From Mesostigma viride (taxonomy: Eukaryota; Streptophyta; Mesostigmatophyceae; Mesostigmatales; Mesostigmataceae), in NCBI GenBank assembly GCA_009746045.1, contig RPFO01002108.1, positions 16,001-80,000 of the forward strand: a stretch of DNA of 64,000 nt. Reading direction: 5' to 3'. Under the pieces are notes generated by a model. The model made no database searches and was not told the origin of the DNA. It was given only the letters and a program-made list of their open reading frames with translations. Position numbers and translations under genes: made by a program. Positions within the stretch are counted from its first letter, which is position 1. The number at the start of each line of letters is the position of its first letter. This document shows positions 35,401 through 47,352 of the stretch, in pieces.

Positions 35401-38400
35401 ATTGGCGTAAACCTGCATATGACAGCAGTTTGCAATGCTACAAGCTCAAAGGTTGCGTGTGGCGGCGATTTGCATGCGTGTGAAGCATAAGACCAAGGTG
35501 TGTGAGACAGCATTGCGCCATGCCCGAGGTTAGAGTTGTGTGTGTGCATCAGCATTTTCACAGGCACCTCGTCGGTGTGCCTGGTATCTTGAGGCTACTC
35601 TGCCGCTGATACACAGCCGATATGTAGTCTAGCCGATAGCGTCACAAGGTGCCCCGTTGCCTTTGACAATTCCTTAACTATCACTTTAATATGTAGTCTA
35701 GCCGATAGCGTCACAAGGTGCCCCGTTGCCCTTGACAATTCCTTAACTATCACTTTGTGGGACGGGTACAAAGTGTCCTCCCACAGGAGGCGCGTGACCT
35801 GCCATCGCACGCGCTTGACTAGATTGAGGCTGAATGTGGCCGTGTGACATCCTTTTGCCTTCAGCTCAGAGGGAGACATACAACTCCTTGGCTTTGGGAT
35901 AAAGTCTAGGTGCGTTGCGACTTTCCATCAGCGGCATGTGGGCCATCCGACTGCATATGGCATCTATTACTTATATTTTATTGTTGGCTCTAATATAGAA
36001 TACAGCGACATACGCTCGACGATATCAGAAGTACCCTGTCCGAACTATCGGAGCCGGCTGCCTTTCTGCGTGCTTCTAGGTTCTCACACGCCGCGGTGAT
36101 TCCCTTCCTCATTCTTAGTCTTTGTGGCTTCTGACTACCGCAGCGACACTGACTCTGCACCTCTTTGGGATCCGGATCTCCCCACTATTTCTCGAGGGTT
36201 TCTGGATAGACTCATGGTATGTATTCTTTACATATCTTAGTGTGTCTTGATGCGCTCTTGATCGGGTATATTTGAAATTAGTTTAGTGTAGTGGTATGAG
36301 AGAGACCGCAGCAGGCAGCTGGGACAACCGCCGGCTTTAAGCCCCGCCGGCCGCGCGGATGGCAGGCGTTAGACAAGTCGTAAATTAAATATGGGAAATT
36401 GTGGGCCAGCGGCTCTTGGTCAAGCCGCGCGCCACTAGTTCTTAGGCTTAGGCTCTAATACGGAACGTACAACATGGCTGAAAATCTGGCGTCACAGGTT
36501 GGTGACGTGACGGTCGCCACTTGTCAGTGGCCATAGTTTGTGACGAAAGCACTTTGCGTGGCAATCCCTAGTGGGCTTTGAAACTAGGAGTAGGAATAGT
36601 TCAAAGCTAATGTACATCCCCCGTATCGTTAATTGTAATTCGGTTCAGCCGAAAGGCCCTTCGGCATTAGACATTAGTGTTTTATTGGTTGGAAGTGCTA
36701 CTGGGCCCTAAACAAGTAATTATTAGTTTGTATGTTTGGTTAACGAACAACCATTGAACTGGCTGCGCAATCTTATTCTTTGTTTGTTTGGTATAAGCCA
36801 GCCGGCTGCACTGCTGTTACTGCCAGTAAAAGCACATTTGTCAGCCAAAGATTTAATACTTCTTTGTTTTTTACCGCAAAAGAATCGCTTTTGACAGTCA
36901 AAGAATACTTATTTACACTTGTTTGGTTGGTTGGTTGCTAGAAAAACGACAGGGGAGCAATCTCGGGAATAATTTTTTTGAAAATCTCCTGTTTCATTTA
37001 TCGTTTGCAGGTGGTCCACGCCCAGCCTCATAATTATTGAGTAAAATTAACAATTCGAGGGGTGTATTTCGTAGGGAGTTTGTGAGTCAAGTCTAACGTT
37101 ACACGGAAAGTGAATGACGGTTTTCAACAGCTGTCCTGCTTGGCCGAAGGGGAATATAGCCAAACTCAGTATGTCGTCTAGGTAGTTCTTTCACAATTTG
37201 GCTGCGCCGACACCCAGTGCCGGCAGCAAGAGATTCCCCAGCCTGACACCTGTTTATGGTGTGGGGCTAGCTCCGAAAATTTTCATTGCGGCAGCTGTCA
37301 ATTTACCCACGCTTTTCTGGAGCGGTTCACAGGCTGCCAAATTTCCTGGACCTTCGTTACGGTCCGGGTGGTCGGGTTTGTTCTGGTACGGTTCTTTTTT
37401 ATTATGCATTATTAAGAAAAAACGGCAGAGTAGTCTGATGAGTCATCCTTGCTGAGCTGCAACAAGCCAGCAAATGCCACCATTGTCAAAGCGACTCAGC
37501 GAGCCGGCTGGCTGTGGCGGAATACCGTAGTGGCTCTTATATGTGTACGCTTAATTATCGTACGAGGGCTTTTAGCGATTTTTGTTACGCGTACGGGGTT
37601 TTTGGGATTTTTTCTTAGTGTACGTAGGTATTTCGTAAGGGTATATCGTAGGTATATTTGGGAGGCAGTACCCTAGGGACCACATATGGAAGCCCCTCAT
37701 TCGTATATCGTAGCACCTGAGGGTGATTTCTTGGGATGTACGAGGCCGGAAGGAGGTCTTTTTTCGGCCTGTACGGGGTCGATTCGTACATAATTAGGCG
37801 TACTGATATAAGAGCCACTACGGTATTGTACCTGGGGATGCTTGCACCCCAGGTTGGTCTTTCCGTCACAGGCCGGCCTGCTTTCAACCGGCTCGTACCT
37901 GGGGATGCTTGAACTCCGGGTTGCACTGGCAGAAGGCCGCTGAGGCGTCCATCTTAAAAATTAATGCCCAACGATTGTCTCCGGGTTTAGTTAGGGAACT
38001 CGCCAAGCGCTGTGGCAGGTGCCCAACTTGTCTTCTCAATGCGCCCAGTACCAACGGATTTGCACCAAGCTGTGGCCGCGCCGGTAATCGCCCTGCGAGA
38101 GGGGGCAATTGAAGGGCGCCGCCCAGCCGTGCATGAAAAGGTGGCCCTGCGTGCATGAAAAGGCGAGGGTCACTATACTGGAGGCGCGGGCACAGTCGCC
38201 GCATTTTGGCGTTGCGACAGGTCGCGCTCGAGGTCGGGGATGAAGCGAGGATCGTTGGCGCTTAAAGTCAAGCTTCAAGTCGCCAGGGGAGGGGTGATGG
38301 GGCATGCACTACGTGCTGAATTGTTTTCTGATTCGGTTCCACCTTGCCATTCATTCATGATGGCCCAGTCCACTCATCGCTTCAATAAAGACTGGTGATT

Positions 38401-41400
38401 CTTGGGAGTGAATGGGTGTAAAATATATTCTTGATATAATTTACTGTTTCTTGACATACTCGCGACGCCTTGGCCTCTCCACCTGGCCCCTTCCTTTCTC
38501 CCACGGACGTGCTCACTTCCCCCCCCCCCCCCCCCCAATCGTCCTTCGTGTCCATATTCGGTCACGTGTGCATTGACGATGCGACGCATGTCCATTCCTC
38601 TGCAGATATTGAGAACGCAGTCGTGGTGTCCCCGGACGCGGGCGGTGTGGACCGTGCCAAGGCCTTCCGCGACGGCCTCATGTGGGTGGACACTGTCGCA
38701 TGCCCCATTTACCATGGAAGGAAACAATAGCGGTGGGGGCAGCTACGTAGCAAGGCCCTTGGGGTGATGGCCTCAAATGAGCAATGGCACAGAGGTGGTA
38801 TATGCGAATGTGGGTTTACACAAAAGTGTCTGAAGTGGTCTTAGAGTATAAGCTCTGCCACATATGCCACTGGGGACCATGAGCTGTGGGATCATGAACC
38901 ATCGGACCTTGTTCTTACTGCTGGCAACATCTCATAGAAATGCTTGATTTCTCTCTGATTGTGTTCCCCACTGGTAGTTCCATTGCACCACTTGCAAGCA
39001 TGGGAAGCACGGGGAGCATGTGCAAAGTCCTGTAACGGAAATACCACATACTTAGGGTTGGATTGTGAAAGTGCTGCAATGCTGTTACCCGTAACAATCC
39101 CGAGCTTTGAAAGCCCCAACGTTGCCACTGGAAGCTAGTGCTCAGCTGGCCTGATCCTCCATCTAATGTCCCCCGCCTGGCTACTCACCGTGTACTTGGT
39201 GTCATGCGACATGTATCTTGTTTCACGGCTTTGGCTCATGCTCGTGTACTTGAGCTGTGTGGCAAGCCGTTGGGAGGCTTTTGGGTGGTTGCTTTATTGC
39301 GAAGCACTGTGGCTCGTACCTATGAGCACAGAGCGTCCGATTCATGGCCTCCCCTGCTGTCTGGCCTTTTCTAAGATGCCGTCGTCATCATGATGCTCAT
39401 GCATGATCACTATACGCTCTTATATGATTACTATACACTCATGTATCTTCCTTGTACGATTATCCTTTTTTTTTTTAATAGGATCATTCTTCTTTTTTAT
39501 TATTTGTGCAGGATTGTTCTCACGGTTCTATGGGGGTGCTCTGTTTGCTGCCATCCGGGGCCACTGTTTTCGGCGCGCATTTGCAGGAAGCAAGGCATGA
39601 ACAACGTCGCGTTTGCGATGATCATCAAGCAGAGAGAGAAGGCGAACGAGGTCTCCTCGATGGACCTGGTCGGCAGCGTGCAAGGCATGGACGCAATCAT
39701 CGTGGACGACATGATCGACACCGCGGGCACGCTCTGCAAGGCGGCCGAGCTCCTAAAGTCGATGGGCGCGCGCCGCGTGTACGCCTTTGCCACGCACCCG
39801 GTCTTCTCCCGCAACGCGATGGAGCGCATCCAGGCCTCGCACGGCCTGGACGGTGTCGTGGTGAGTGTGGGGTGGGGGCAACTTAATTTGTAATATCAGT
39901 ATTATCATGTTTTTCCCTAGTACTAGTATATATATTGTATGCTGTAGCGACTCGCTCGATGGAGCGACTCGCTGATAAGCCATCTTATTGACTGGACGGC
40001 GCCGTGCTAGATGGAAGCAGGGTGGGCTGAGGTGGGGTAATTAGACGCCACATTGGTCTCGAAGGTGTCGTGTTGGGTGGAATTTGGGGGGGGCGGGGGC
40101 ATGTCTCCTGTCACACTCGCTGGCTGTAGCTACAGCGCAATCTGTGCTGGAGCGAATTAGGCATCGTGGTAGGTGAGGGGTCACCTTGGGCTTGCTGATT
40201 ACTTGATTGCAGGGGGTGGGCTGACAACCTTTTGTATGACCTTGATCGACCTTGCAGGGTGTGTTGGAGCAAAGGTTGTGGTTCATGGCAAAGCTGCGCG
40301 GTACAATGGCAGGTCTGAGCCACCACAATCGCTGTCTTTGATCCAGACAGAACGGTTCATCGTAGAGTGGCAAGCCCCCCCCCCCCCCAGCACGTGCTCC
40401 GGTCTTTGACACATCCTCGCACCGCATGGTAGCTACCAGCACACCAGGGTCATCAGATCCTGATCCATCCATCCATCCATCCATCCATCCATCCATCCAT
40501 CCATCCATCCATCCATCCATCCATCCATCCATCCATCCATCCATCCATCCATCCATCCATCCATCCATCCATCCATCCATCCATCCATCCATCCATCCAT
40601 CCATCCATCCATCCATCCATCCATCCATCCATCCATCCATCCATCCATCCATCCATCCATCCATCCATCCATCCATCCATCCATCCATCCATCCATCCAT
40701 CCATCCATCCCTTGGGAGAAGAGAATTTCCTCTCCCGGAGCCTGGCGCGTGTTCCATGGCACTGACGGTTGCCAAAGTCTTCACTCATGGCTTTTACTGT
40801 TGTTAAAAAGAATTCGCGATCAACGGTGCTTTCCCTTTTTCCTCCTCTCATGCGGCAGGTGCTGAACACCATCCACCACAAGGAGGAGGACCTAGCCAAG
40901 GCGCCCAAGATCAAGGTGCTCGACATCGCGCCGCTGCTGGCCGACGCCATCCGCAGGTATAGGGTTGGGAACACTGTGCCTTGTGGAGACGATAGTGTAG
41001 TTTCTTGCCCTAGTATTTGCCCCTGTGGACCAATAGCGGCTGACGCAATCTGCGGGTAGGGGGGGTACTTGCTGAGGTACTGGTATACTGTGTGGGTGAT
41101 TGTGTGTTTGTTTGTGTATGACACATCTTTGCGAGGTTGATTTGTAGACATCTGCAGGTGCCATGCCCAGGTGGGCAACGCTCCGCGAGGTTGACCCCAG
41201 AAGGATCGGGTCACTGTGCTAAAAAATAAGGGGTATTCCGTTGGTGCTTGGTCCATGTATTGACATGCACGTTTCAGTTTGGAGTGGAAGAGAGACATGA
41301 GCACTCAGGTGTTCCGTGTTGATGCTTGGGAGAGATGCTTGCGACTGCCATCGTTGCCTATGTTGATGGCCTTGGTGATAGTTGTGAGACAAAACATGTC

Positions 41401-42482
41401 GCCCATGCCTGAGCAGAGCAATCTTTTATTGATATCAATGAGACAGCCAGCGCAGTCCAGAAATCTAGAGAATCCTAAGCATGGGAGCTCGAGCCTGCTG
41501 TGATCTTATCAGGACCATTGTATGCATGTTTGTTTGGTTCTTGTGGTCTTTGTCTGTTCATCCTCTGTCATCTGATAGCAGGTAGTAACCTTATCATTAG
41601 GTAGTCGTTAGTCGGTAATGTTAAACAATTGGCATACAAACCAGGCTCTTCTACATTTGAACACCAGAGTGTTGATCATGTCTACTAGACTGGTACTTTG
41701 ATCGATGCATATGCACAGTATTCATGCGCCTGTCACCGTGGTGAGTATATCTATAGTCAGCTATCTATAGTAGGTTGTCTCCTTGATAGCCAGCACAATC
41801 AAATGCTTTCCTTTCCTTATCTGTAGTCAGCACAATCAAATGCTTTCCTTTCCTTATCTATAGTCAGCACAATCAAATGCTTTCCTTTCCTTATCTATAG
41901 ACTGCACAATCAAATGCTTTCCTTTCCTAATCTATCGTCAGCACAATCAAATGCTTTCCTTTCCTTATCTATCGTCAGCACAATCAAATGCTCTCGTTTC
42001 CTTATCTATGGTCAGCACAATCAAATGCTCTCCTTTCCTTATCTATCGTCAGCACAATCAAATGCTTTCCTTTCCTTATCTATCGTCAGCACAATCAAAT
42101 GCTTTCCTTTCCTTTTTTTTGTCACATTGGGCAATGCTTATATAGTATTTGGGATAGTATTTGGGAACAGTCTTTGGGATCAACTTGCCTTGGGATTGGT
42201 GAATTCTTGTTTAGTCGCGAGATGCCAAATTTTGTCTTCAACATGCCTGTGGTACTGCTCGTAGGCACCTGCTGATAGTTGAGCTAGTGGGGGTCATTCT
42301 TATGTGTTTTTGATGGCATCTGAGACGGCCGCTGGCATTTAATGTTTCCCTGCCGTCTTCACCTGATCTGGCATCGTCTTTTCTCGCTCGCGTGCTTCAT
42401 TGGCTGATGCAGGATTAGCACCCACGAATCCATCTCGGTTTTGTTCTACAGCGAAGCCGAAGCGGAGGAGACGCTTGGGTGA
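29429..42482 (+). CDS. PRPS: Ribose-phosphate pyrophosphokinase (PRPP synthetase), 12 exons
   Basis: Exons: 29429-29707, 30083-30252, 31732-31840, 32671-32748, 33241-33313, 33996-34057, 34648-34746, 35295-35373, 38606-38681, 39587-39860, 40859-40956, 42413-42482. All introns are GT-AG and in phase, giving 488 residues; an in-frame ATG at 29378 would add 17. The enzyme makes PRPP from ribose 5-phosphate and ATP for nucleotide, His and Trp synthesis. Family motifs: [17 protein letters not shown] (~164-180), RFADGE (~189), RQDRK (251-255), [11 protein letters not shown] (283-293) with the conserved His285, [13 protein letters not shown] (~325), [11 protein letters not shown] (381-391, the PRPP loop) and [17 protein letters not shown] near the end. 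The catalytic core (~160-488) is of usual size and looks intact. Residues 1-~155 are an extension: Arg/Ala/His-rich at first, then a hydrophobic stretch 100-119, then a Lys/Pro/Glu-rich linker. This suggests organelle import. Confidence 0.95.
30239..30380 (+). repeat. 35-bp tandem copies of the exon 2 end and splice donor
   Basis: The exon 2 end AAAGTGACCAG|GTAAC recurs with a 35-bp period: GACCAG at 30247 (the real junction), 30282 and 30352, and GACGAG at 30318. Copies 3 and 4 keep an AG|GTAA or AG|GTAG donor. Each unit continues with ATGGCCAGGCC. Use of a downstream donor would shift the frame, as 35 is not a multiple of three. Confidence 0.8.
30655..31269 (+). repeat. ~600-bp G-rich (GGGGGTG)n tract
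   Basis: Nearly every base on the plus strand is G or T, in runs of 4-7 G separated by single T, over ~600 bp in intron 2 of the PRPP synthetase gene. The transcript would carry dozens of potential G-quadruplex units. The Gly/Trp and His/Pro ORFs that cross it are artefacts. Confidence 0.95.
32571..32606 (+). repeat. Echo of the acceptor and 5' end of PRPP synthetase exon 4
   Basis: GTGCAG followed by CGCTTTGCGGATGG and GGGAAGAA copies the true acceptor and exon start (32665-32700: ATGCAG, CGCTTTGCGGATGG, GAGAAGCA) about 97 bp upstream. The AG is retained, so it is a possible decoy acceptor. Confidence 0.65.
34518..34565 (+). repeat. Echo of the acceptor and 5' end of PRPP synthetase exon 7
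   Basis: CAAGCCGCCTGTGCCCATCT followed by TGTGGCCGACGTG copies the real CCAGCCGCGCGTACCCATCT followed by CGGCGGCCGACGTG at 34644-34676, about 126 bp away. The splice AG is now AAG and the copy has a stop soon after. Confidence 0.65.
35621..35757. repeat. 69-bp tandem duplication
   Basis: Two nearly identical units start at 35621 and 35690 (TATGTAGTCTAGCCGATAGC). They lie in intron 8 of the PRPP synthetase gene. Confidence 0.9.
35758..37520. other. Long intron 8 interior, no gene seen
   Basis: AT-leaning sequence with short hairpins such as GCCGAAAGGCCCTTCGGC (36649-36666). I see no exon that would fit between exons 8 and 9, whose phases already match. Confidence 0.4.
37521..37827. mobile_element. 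MITE-like element, 307 bp
   Basis: The ends AATACCGTAGTGGCTCTTAT (left) and its reverse complement (right, ending 37827) are perfect for about 22 bp. They continue as imperfect inverted repeats (GTACGC.TAATTAT) for about 20 more. There is no coding capacity. Several TACG-containing motifs are repeated inside. No clear target duplication. It sits in intron 8 of the PRPP synthetase gene. Confidence 0.65.
37828..37925. repeat. Direct repeat just outside the MITE
   Basis: GTACCTGGGGATGCTTG occurs at 37828 and again near 37896, spaced about 69 bp, each followed by a related CCAGGTTG/CCGGGTTG stretch. Confidence 0.6.
40463..40710. repeat. (CCAT)62 microsatellite
   Basis: A perfect 4-bp repeat over 248 bp in intron 10 of the PRPP synthetase gene. 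Open frames across it (Trp-Met-Asp-Gly or Ile-His-Pro-Ser repeats) are not genes. Confidence 0.98.
41036..41066 (+). repeat. Echo of the 3' end and donor of PRPP synthetase exon 11
   Basis: GCTGACGCAATCTGCGGGTA copies the real GCCGACGCCATCCGCAGGTA (40940-40959), including the GT donor, about 98 bp downstream. A weaker third copy (GACATCTGCAGGTG) is at 41149-41162. Confidence 0.65.
41430..41477 (+). repeat. Dispersed ~40-nt repeat copy
   Basis: Core GAGACAGCCAGCGCAGTCCAG followed by AAATCTAGAGAATCC; relatives are at 57824-57872 and 7648-7690. It is in intron 11 of the PRPP synthetase gene. Origin unknown. Confidence 0.6.
41791..42118. repeat. 37-bp tandem repeat, nine units
   Basis: CAGCACAATCAAATGC followed by TTTCCTTTCCTTATCTA recurs at 41791, 41828, 41865, 41902, 41939, 41976, 42013, 42050 and 42087. 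The unit is pyrimidine-rich on the sense strand and sits 300-600 bp before the exon 12 acceptor of the PRPP synthetase gene. Confidence 0.95.
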
Positions 42483-43799
42483 TGAGCAATGCCTAGGTAG
42501 CCAGCATTGTAAATTTTGCAGCGTAGTTCTTGAATCAATCAGTACCTGTACAGAGATTGGTGCACGGACAGTGTTATATTTGCCCACATGTTCATCTACG
42601 TGAAGGAGTGCAGTGAGCGCAGTTCATAGGTGTTAAAATAATAGCTATTTGCACACAAGTACGTCATGTTAAATTGTGCGTGCTACATGTGATCATGTGA
42701 TCATTTGGTCATGTGATGCGGCTCAGTCAAGCTTACATGTTGATACTGTAACAACCAAATGTTACATCCAAAGTTTTCCTACTGTTGATCTTATTATGAG
42801 TTCTTGAGGACAATTATTTGAGAAGTTAGGAGGCTCGACGTCTATTGGATATTGGGCCTGCTGAGATCTGTCGAATTTATTGTTCTACCCTCATTGGTCG
42901 TGGCCTGATCCACGTAGGGTACTTTGCATGGTTTTGTTCAGTCAGTCATAGATTCTCTTTAATACTGTTGTACCTGGTGGATCTGGTTCCAGGTCATGGA
43001 GATTCAGTATGTGCTGGCCTTGTGTTGTGTTGAGGATTCGGAGGATAAGATCTTATCTTGAGTGATCCTCACTTTTGATTGGTCCTTCCGGGTTAGGGTT
43101 GAGCCGACTCTGCGAACACGATGACTTTTATCCTGTTGGTAGTGGTCGTGCATGTGTGCGTACGTGAGAGCTAAAGCTATGGTGTAATTCAAGGGTTTCC
43201 TTGTTTCATCAATCAAACAACCCTTGCTAAAAGTCAACTATAACTTCAACAGATAGTCGACTTGGATATAACTTGTCTGTTGTGTCTAACAAGGGTGGGA
43301 ACTCATTCCCTTAACTGTTGAAGATCCATCTTCATTGCTTCTCTGGACGTGAAGTTATCTGTCGCGACTCCAACCCAGGTATAAAGATCTTTTCACACCA
43401 ATGTTGATACTGAGGCTGTTGCAAACACAACATTTTTAGTCGTTACAGATACAGCAAACCACGTAGGAAAGCTAGCTCAAATTTTATCCGTCCGGGTGAT
43501 TCAGCCAGCTCACGTGGTGTACTCAACTTTGATTAGAAGTTAAAACATGGACGCAGCCAACATATTTAAAAAAAAAAAATGCATGCATGTGGTGGTTGAG
43601 CTATCGAGAATCGATCGGGATATCCGACCCAACGAATGCACTAACTACCAAGTCGATTACTGCCTAGTGTTTAGTGTTTTAAGTCTGCCCCTGAGGAAAG
43701 CCGGTACACGACCACCTTTGTCTGCCATTACAGTATAGGACAGGTCGGATTCTAATAATTACGTGCGAAAGTTACAAATATCGTCTGTGCATCATTAAA
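42483..43799. other. Intergenic region 3' of the PRPP synthetase gene
   Basis: TGTAA at 42507-42511 is the only candidate close polyadenylation signal of the green-algal type, 25 nt after the stop; this is weak. No coding region is recognised before the LINE fragment. Confidence 0.35.
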
Positions 43800-44275
43800 A
43801 AAAAAAATAAAATTATAACATGACTCCGTTTGGGGACTCGTGTAGTGCGTATTCCCTTGCTTGATGGATGGAGGTGGGCGTTCGAAGCCGCGAAACCTAA
43901 CTAAGCTAACGTGACTCTAAGCTAAACTAGAAAAATCCTACCTACGCTACTCAGCAAAGCGCCCCTTCCGCCTGGGGGGAGGGGGCTTGCCCACAGGGGC
44001 TGGCGTGTGAGACTGGACAATGGTCTTCCACCTCTTCTTGTACCTGCACATAGCAGTCCAAGATCCGGATCGATGGTGAATACCGGGGTGCGCTAGCGCT
44101 GCCGCCGGCCGCCGAGCCGGTCGAGGTGGTACTACATGTCCTTGCCCTGGTTGCGAGCTTGGCAGGCCTTGGCATCCGCGATGCACTGGGCCGCCTCTGC
44201 GTCCTGAGCCTGTGCGTAGGCCTCCCCAAGGGCGGCCATGAGCACCGGGTTCAGCAATGGGTCCAGCCATAGCCT
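43800..44275 (-). mobile_element. Internally deleted LINE fragment (minus strand)
   Basis: On the minus strand a segment matching the region upstream of reverse transcriptase (compare 44900-45070) is joined to the intact ORF2 C-terminus, KKRWKTIVQSHTPAPVGKPP...GRFAE, with its stop at 43947. The 3' UTR and AT tail follow down to 43800. The reverse transcriptase core is absent, so this is another internal-deletion derivative of the family at 44740-47220. Confidence 0.75.
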
Positions 44276-44399
44276 TAGCTTAGCTTAGTTAGCATTAGTA
44301 CAGCCAGCCATGCTACGCCAGGTAGTAGCTATGCTCCGCTTGCTTGCCCACGCTCCTGGCTGATGATTGATATGCTCACGCGGGTCTTATTGCATCCAC

Positions 44400-44715
44400 T
44401 GAATTTGCCGGATCGATCTCTCTTGCAGTTGGACTGAGCACTATGCAGAACAAGAAGAGCTATAGGTGGAAGACGATTGTCCAGGCTCACACGCCAGCTA
44501 GCCCCTGTTGTCCGGGCAATCCCCCTCGATCCCCCCACCTAGCTGGGAGGAAGGGGCGCTTTGCTGAGTAGAGTAGTTAGGGTTTTCTAGATTAGTTTAG
44601 AGTTAGCTTAGTTCGGTTTCAGCGGCAATTCGCCCACCTCCATCCATCCAGTTGCAAGGGAATATGTGCTACATACATACATGATCTCCCAACGGAGTCA
44701 TGCATGTTATAATTT
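44400..44715 (+). mobile_element. LINE 3'-end fragment (plus strand)
   Basis: This has the same ORF2 C-terminal end (KTIVQAHTPAS...GRKGRFAE, stop near 44570), 3' UTR and stem-loop tail (44655-44715). With the minus fragment at 43800-44275 it forms a tail-out inverted pair about 0.9 kb long. Confidence 0.7.
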
Positions 44716-44739
44716 ATAATTTAATATGCCGGATCATCT

Positions 44740-47225
44740 ACTATACCGTGTCCGATTGCTGCTGTGGCATGTGCACATGCCTTCGGCATGAAGGAGAACG
44801 TGCCTTCACTACCTTGGCCGCCGGGCACCGCCTCAAGCGTAACCGGGACCCGCTGCTGAAACCGGTGCTCAAGGCCGCCCTTGTGGAGGCCTACGCACAT
44901 CATTGCTCAGGACGCAGAGGTGGCCCAGTGCATCACAGATGCCAAGGCCTGCCACGGCCAAGCTCGCAACCACTATAGGGCAAGGACTGACAATTGTGGT
45001 ATTACCGGCCTCGACCAGCTCGGCGGCCGGCGGCAGCGCACCCCGATGGAGCACACCATCGGGGGACGGCGCGGGCACCGGTTAGCCTTGACCGCTGGTT
45101 GGCCCACAAATATGTTTCCTTAATTGACGACAGCCGGTGGGGCTCGCGCCCCTCCCCTGCCGCTGCACCCCGAGACCAGCAGGCGCCCGTCTCGGTGTTG
45201 CCAGACCCCCCCCCGCCGCCTGCGCCCCCCTCCTCGGCCGCGGACTACCATGAAGTCCCCGCCAATTGAACGGGAGGCCCTTGCCACCAATGACGTCGTC
45301 CGCCCCTTCACTTTGGAGGACTGAATTGGACGGCACCCTTGCTCGCCTGCATGCGGTACGACGCGGCGGTCGGTGCCAACCACCGGCCTTTCGGCTGAGC
45401 TGATGAAGACCCCTGACCTAGCTGGCGGTGAGGGAGCTTCTGCTGGCGTTCTGCTGTCTGCAACCGTGTCCTGCTCTCTGATGAGCCTCCTCCTGCTGCA
45501 TGAGTGGCAGACGGCCATCCGAGTCATCAGTGAGTGTACAAGAAGGGCTCTGCTGAGCACTGACCCCGGTAACTATCGGGGTGTCTGCCTGCAGAGCGCC
45601 ACGCTGAAGGTCTTCATGCGCATGATGCTGCACAGGCTCTGCGCCGCGCTGGACCCGCACCTGGGTAAGTCTCAGATGGGTTTCTGTCGTGGCCGTAACA
45701 CTGTCATGGCTGTATATTTGTGGCGCGCCGGTTGATGGAGGAGGTGCGTCGCATTTGCCCTGATCGTTTTGCGCTGGTCTTCATTTTTGTTGACTATATC
45801 AAGGCTTTCGACACGGTCCTCACTCCTCTGGGAGGCTCTTTGTTGGGCCATATCTTAGCTCTGGACCGCGTGCCCCCGGCGTTTATTGCTGCCATTCCCC
45901 GGCTGTACTGAGGGCTCACAGGCAGTAGTGCGGACTGCAGACTGGGCACCACCCCCGGCCCCATTCCCCCGGCCATTTCATCACGGGGTGTGGCAAGGTT
46001 GTGTCCTGTCCGGCCATACCTGTTCATTATTGTCGTGGATCACGTCATGCGCCAGGCACGTACGTGCACGCCGGCTTTACTGCAGGGTCCTACTTAAGGG
46101 GTCTGAGCCCGGCTTGGACATCCTTATAATAACGATCGCGAATATGGCGGCGGTGGCCCTGGCTACCGCCTGTCGGACCTGATTTATGCGGATGATACCA
46201 CCCTCATCGAGCGCCCCGAGCACATTCAGACCTGGCTGGACTGTCTAGTGGGCTTGGACGCGCGAGCGGTGGGGTTGGAGATTAGCATCAAAACTGAGGC
46301 GCGATGGTGATTGGGGCTACCAGGCGCCCGCCGCTGCCGCGGCTGCTAGACGGGAAGGAGGTCGAGTTCCGTGATCGCTTCAAACTGCTGGGGAGCATGC
46401 TCCCTGACACCGCCGACGATGTGGACATCCGCATCGGCCTGGCCTGGGCTAGGCATCGATCGTTCGCTCAAACCCTACTGGCACTCGAAGGACCTGGGCG
46501 AGCACCGCAAGCGCATGCTCCTCAAGGTCCTGGTCCTCACGGTGACCTATGGCGCCGAGGCATGGACGCTCACGGACACGCTGGCCACACGGCTCAACAG
46601 CACGGTAACCAGGATCATTGCTCCGCCAGGCCCTGAACGTAGGGTTTTCCGCACATCTATAGGTCTTTAGAATCTTTGTACCAGGGTATGCCTCGCATTT
46701 CAGACGAGATTAGACAACGTAGGATAGCATTCGTAGGACATCTCAAGCTCGCACCAGTCAGGTAGACACCGACCTCGGTCTGGCCGGCCCCCAGCGGCTT
46801 GGCCAGCCAGGGCGGCATATCCTCAGGACCTGGCCTGGCCCCAGGGACATTCCTAAAAAGATAGGTAAACATACCATGGGCTACCCACAGCAGTTGCTTG
46901 ACGACCTAGTGGTCCCAGCCCCGTTTGAACATCGCATTCTCTCCCTCTCTCTTGCTTGGACTGCTATGCAGAACAAGAAGAGGTGAAAGACGGTTGTCCA
47001 GGCTCGATCATACGCCAGCCCCTGTGGGCAAGCGCCCCCCCCCCCAAGAGGAGGGGGCGCTTTGCTGAGTATAGAATAGTTAGGGGTTTCTAGATTTGAT
47101 TATAGCTTAGAGTTAGATTATAGTTCGGTTTCGCGGCGTCGCTCACCTCCATCCATCCAGCAAGGGAATATGTGCTACATGATCTCCCAACGGAGTCACG
47201 TTATAATTTAATTAAATTTAATGAA
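44740..47225 (+). mobile_element. LINE copy with reverse transcriptase and 3' tail
   Basis: A second long copy of the family at 9998-12828, truncated before the endonuclease. The 3' UTR carries CTCCCAACGGAG and an AT-rich tail (47165-47225). The first ~60 bp (44715-44790) resemble the 3' UTR of the family seen inverted at 56605-56830, so the 5' boundary is a chimera or nested insertion. Confidence 0.8.
44880..47070 (+). pseudogene. LINE ORF2 pseudogene (reverse transcriptase)
   Basis: Pieces in changing frames: NYRGVCLQSATLKVFMRMML (about 45570-45630) and MGFCRGRNT (about 45677), the RT motif 2 region. Then FVDYIKAFD (about 45785-45812), with the first catalytic Asp kept; GVWQGCVLS (about 45985); LIYADDTTL (about 46180-46205); FKLLGSMLPD (about 46380); and VTYGAEAWTL (about 46540-46570). 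The C-terminal block ends near 47068. At least five frame changes and stops make it inactive. Key Asp residues survive, so decay is probably neutral and recent. Confidence 0.85.
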
Positions 47226-47352
47226 GGAGAAAGGGGCCGGGTCTCTGCCCTTTCTTCACATGTGTTGTGCACATACAGGGATTAAAAGCACTCCGGCCGG
47301 TGCCCCGTGACTCCCCAACGGGAGCACGTGTTTAATTAATTAATTAATTACC
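47226..47352 (+). mobile_element. LINE/SINE 3' UTR fragment of a second tail type
   Basis: GAAGGAGAAAGGGG, CTTTCTTC, TGTTGTGCACATACAGGG and the hairpin ACTCCCCAACGGGAGCAC are followed by (TTAA)n. The same arrangement is inverted at 56605-56830 and ends the copy at 12828. It shares the CAAC loop with the first tail type but has a longer stem. Confidence 0.65.

Noticed and set aside
36283-36352. Possible tRNA gene
   Set aside because: A GGTTCR-type B box and a consistent cloverleaf could not be formed.
40426-41304. ORFs with Trp-Met-Asp-Gly or Ile-His-Pro-Ser repeats
   Set aside because: They only reflect the (CCAT)62 microsatellite in PRPP synthetase intron 10.
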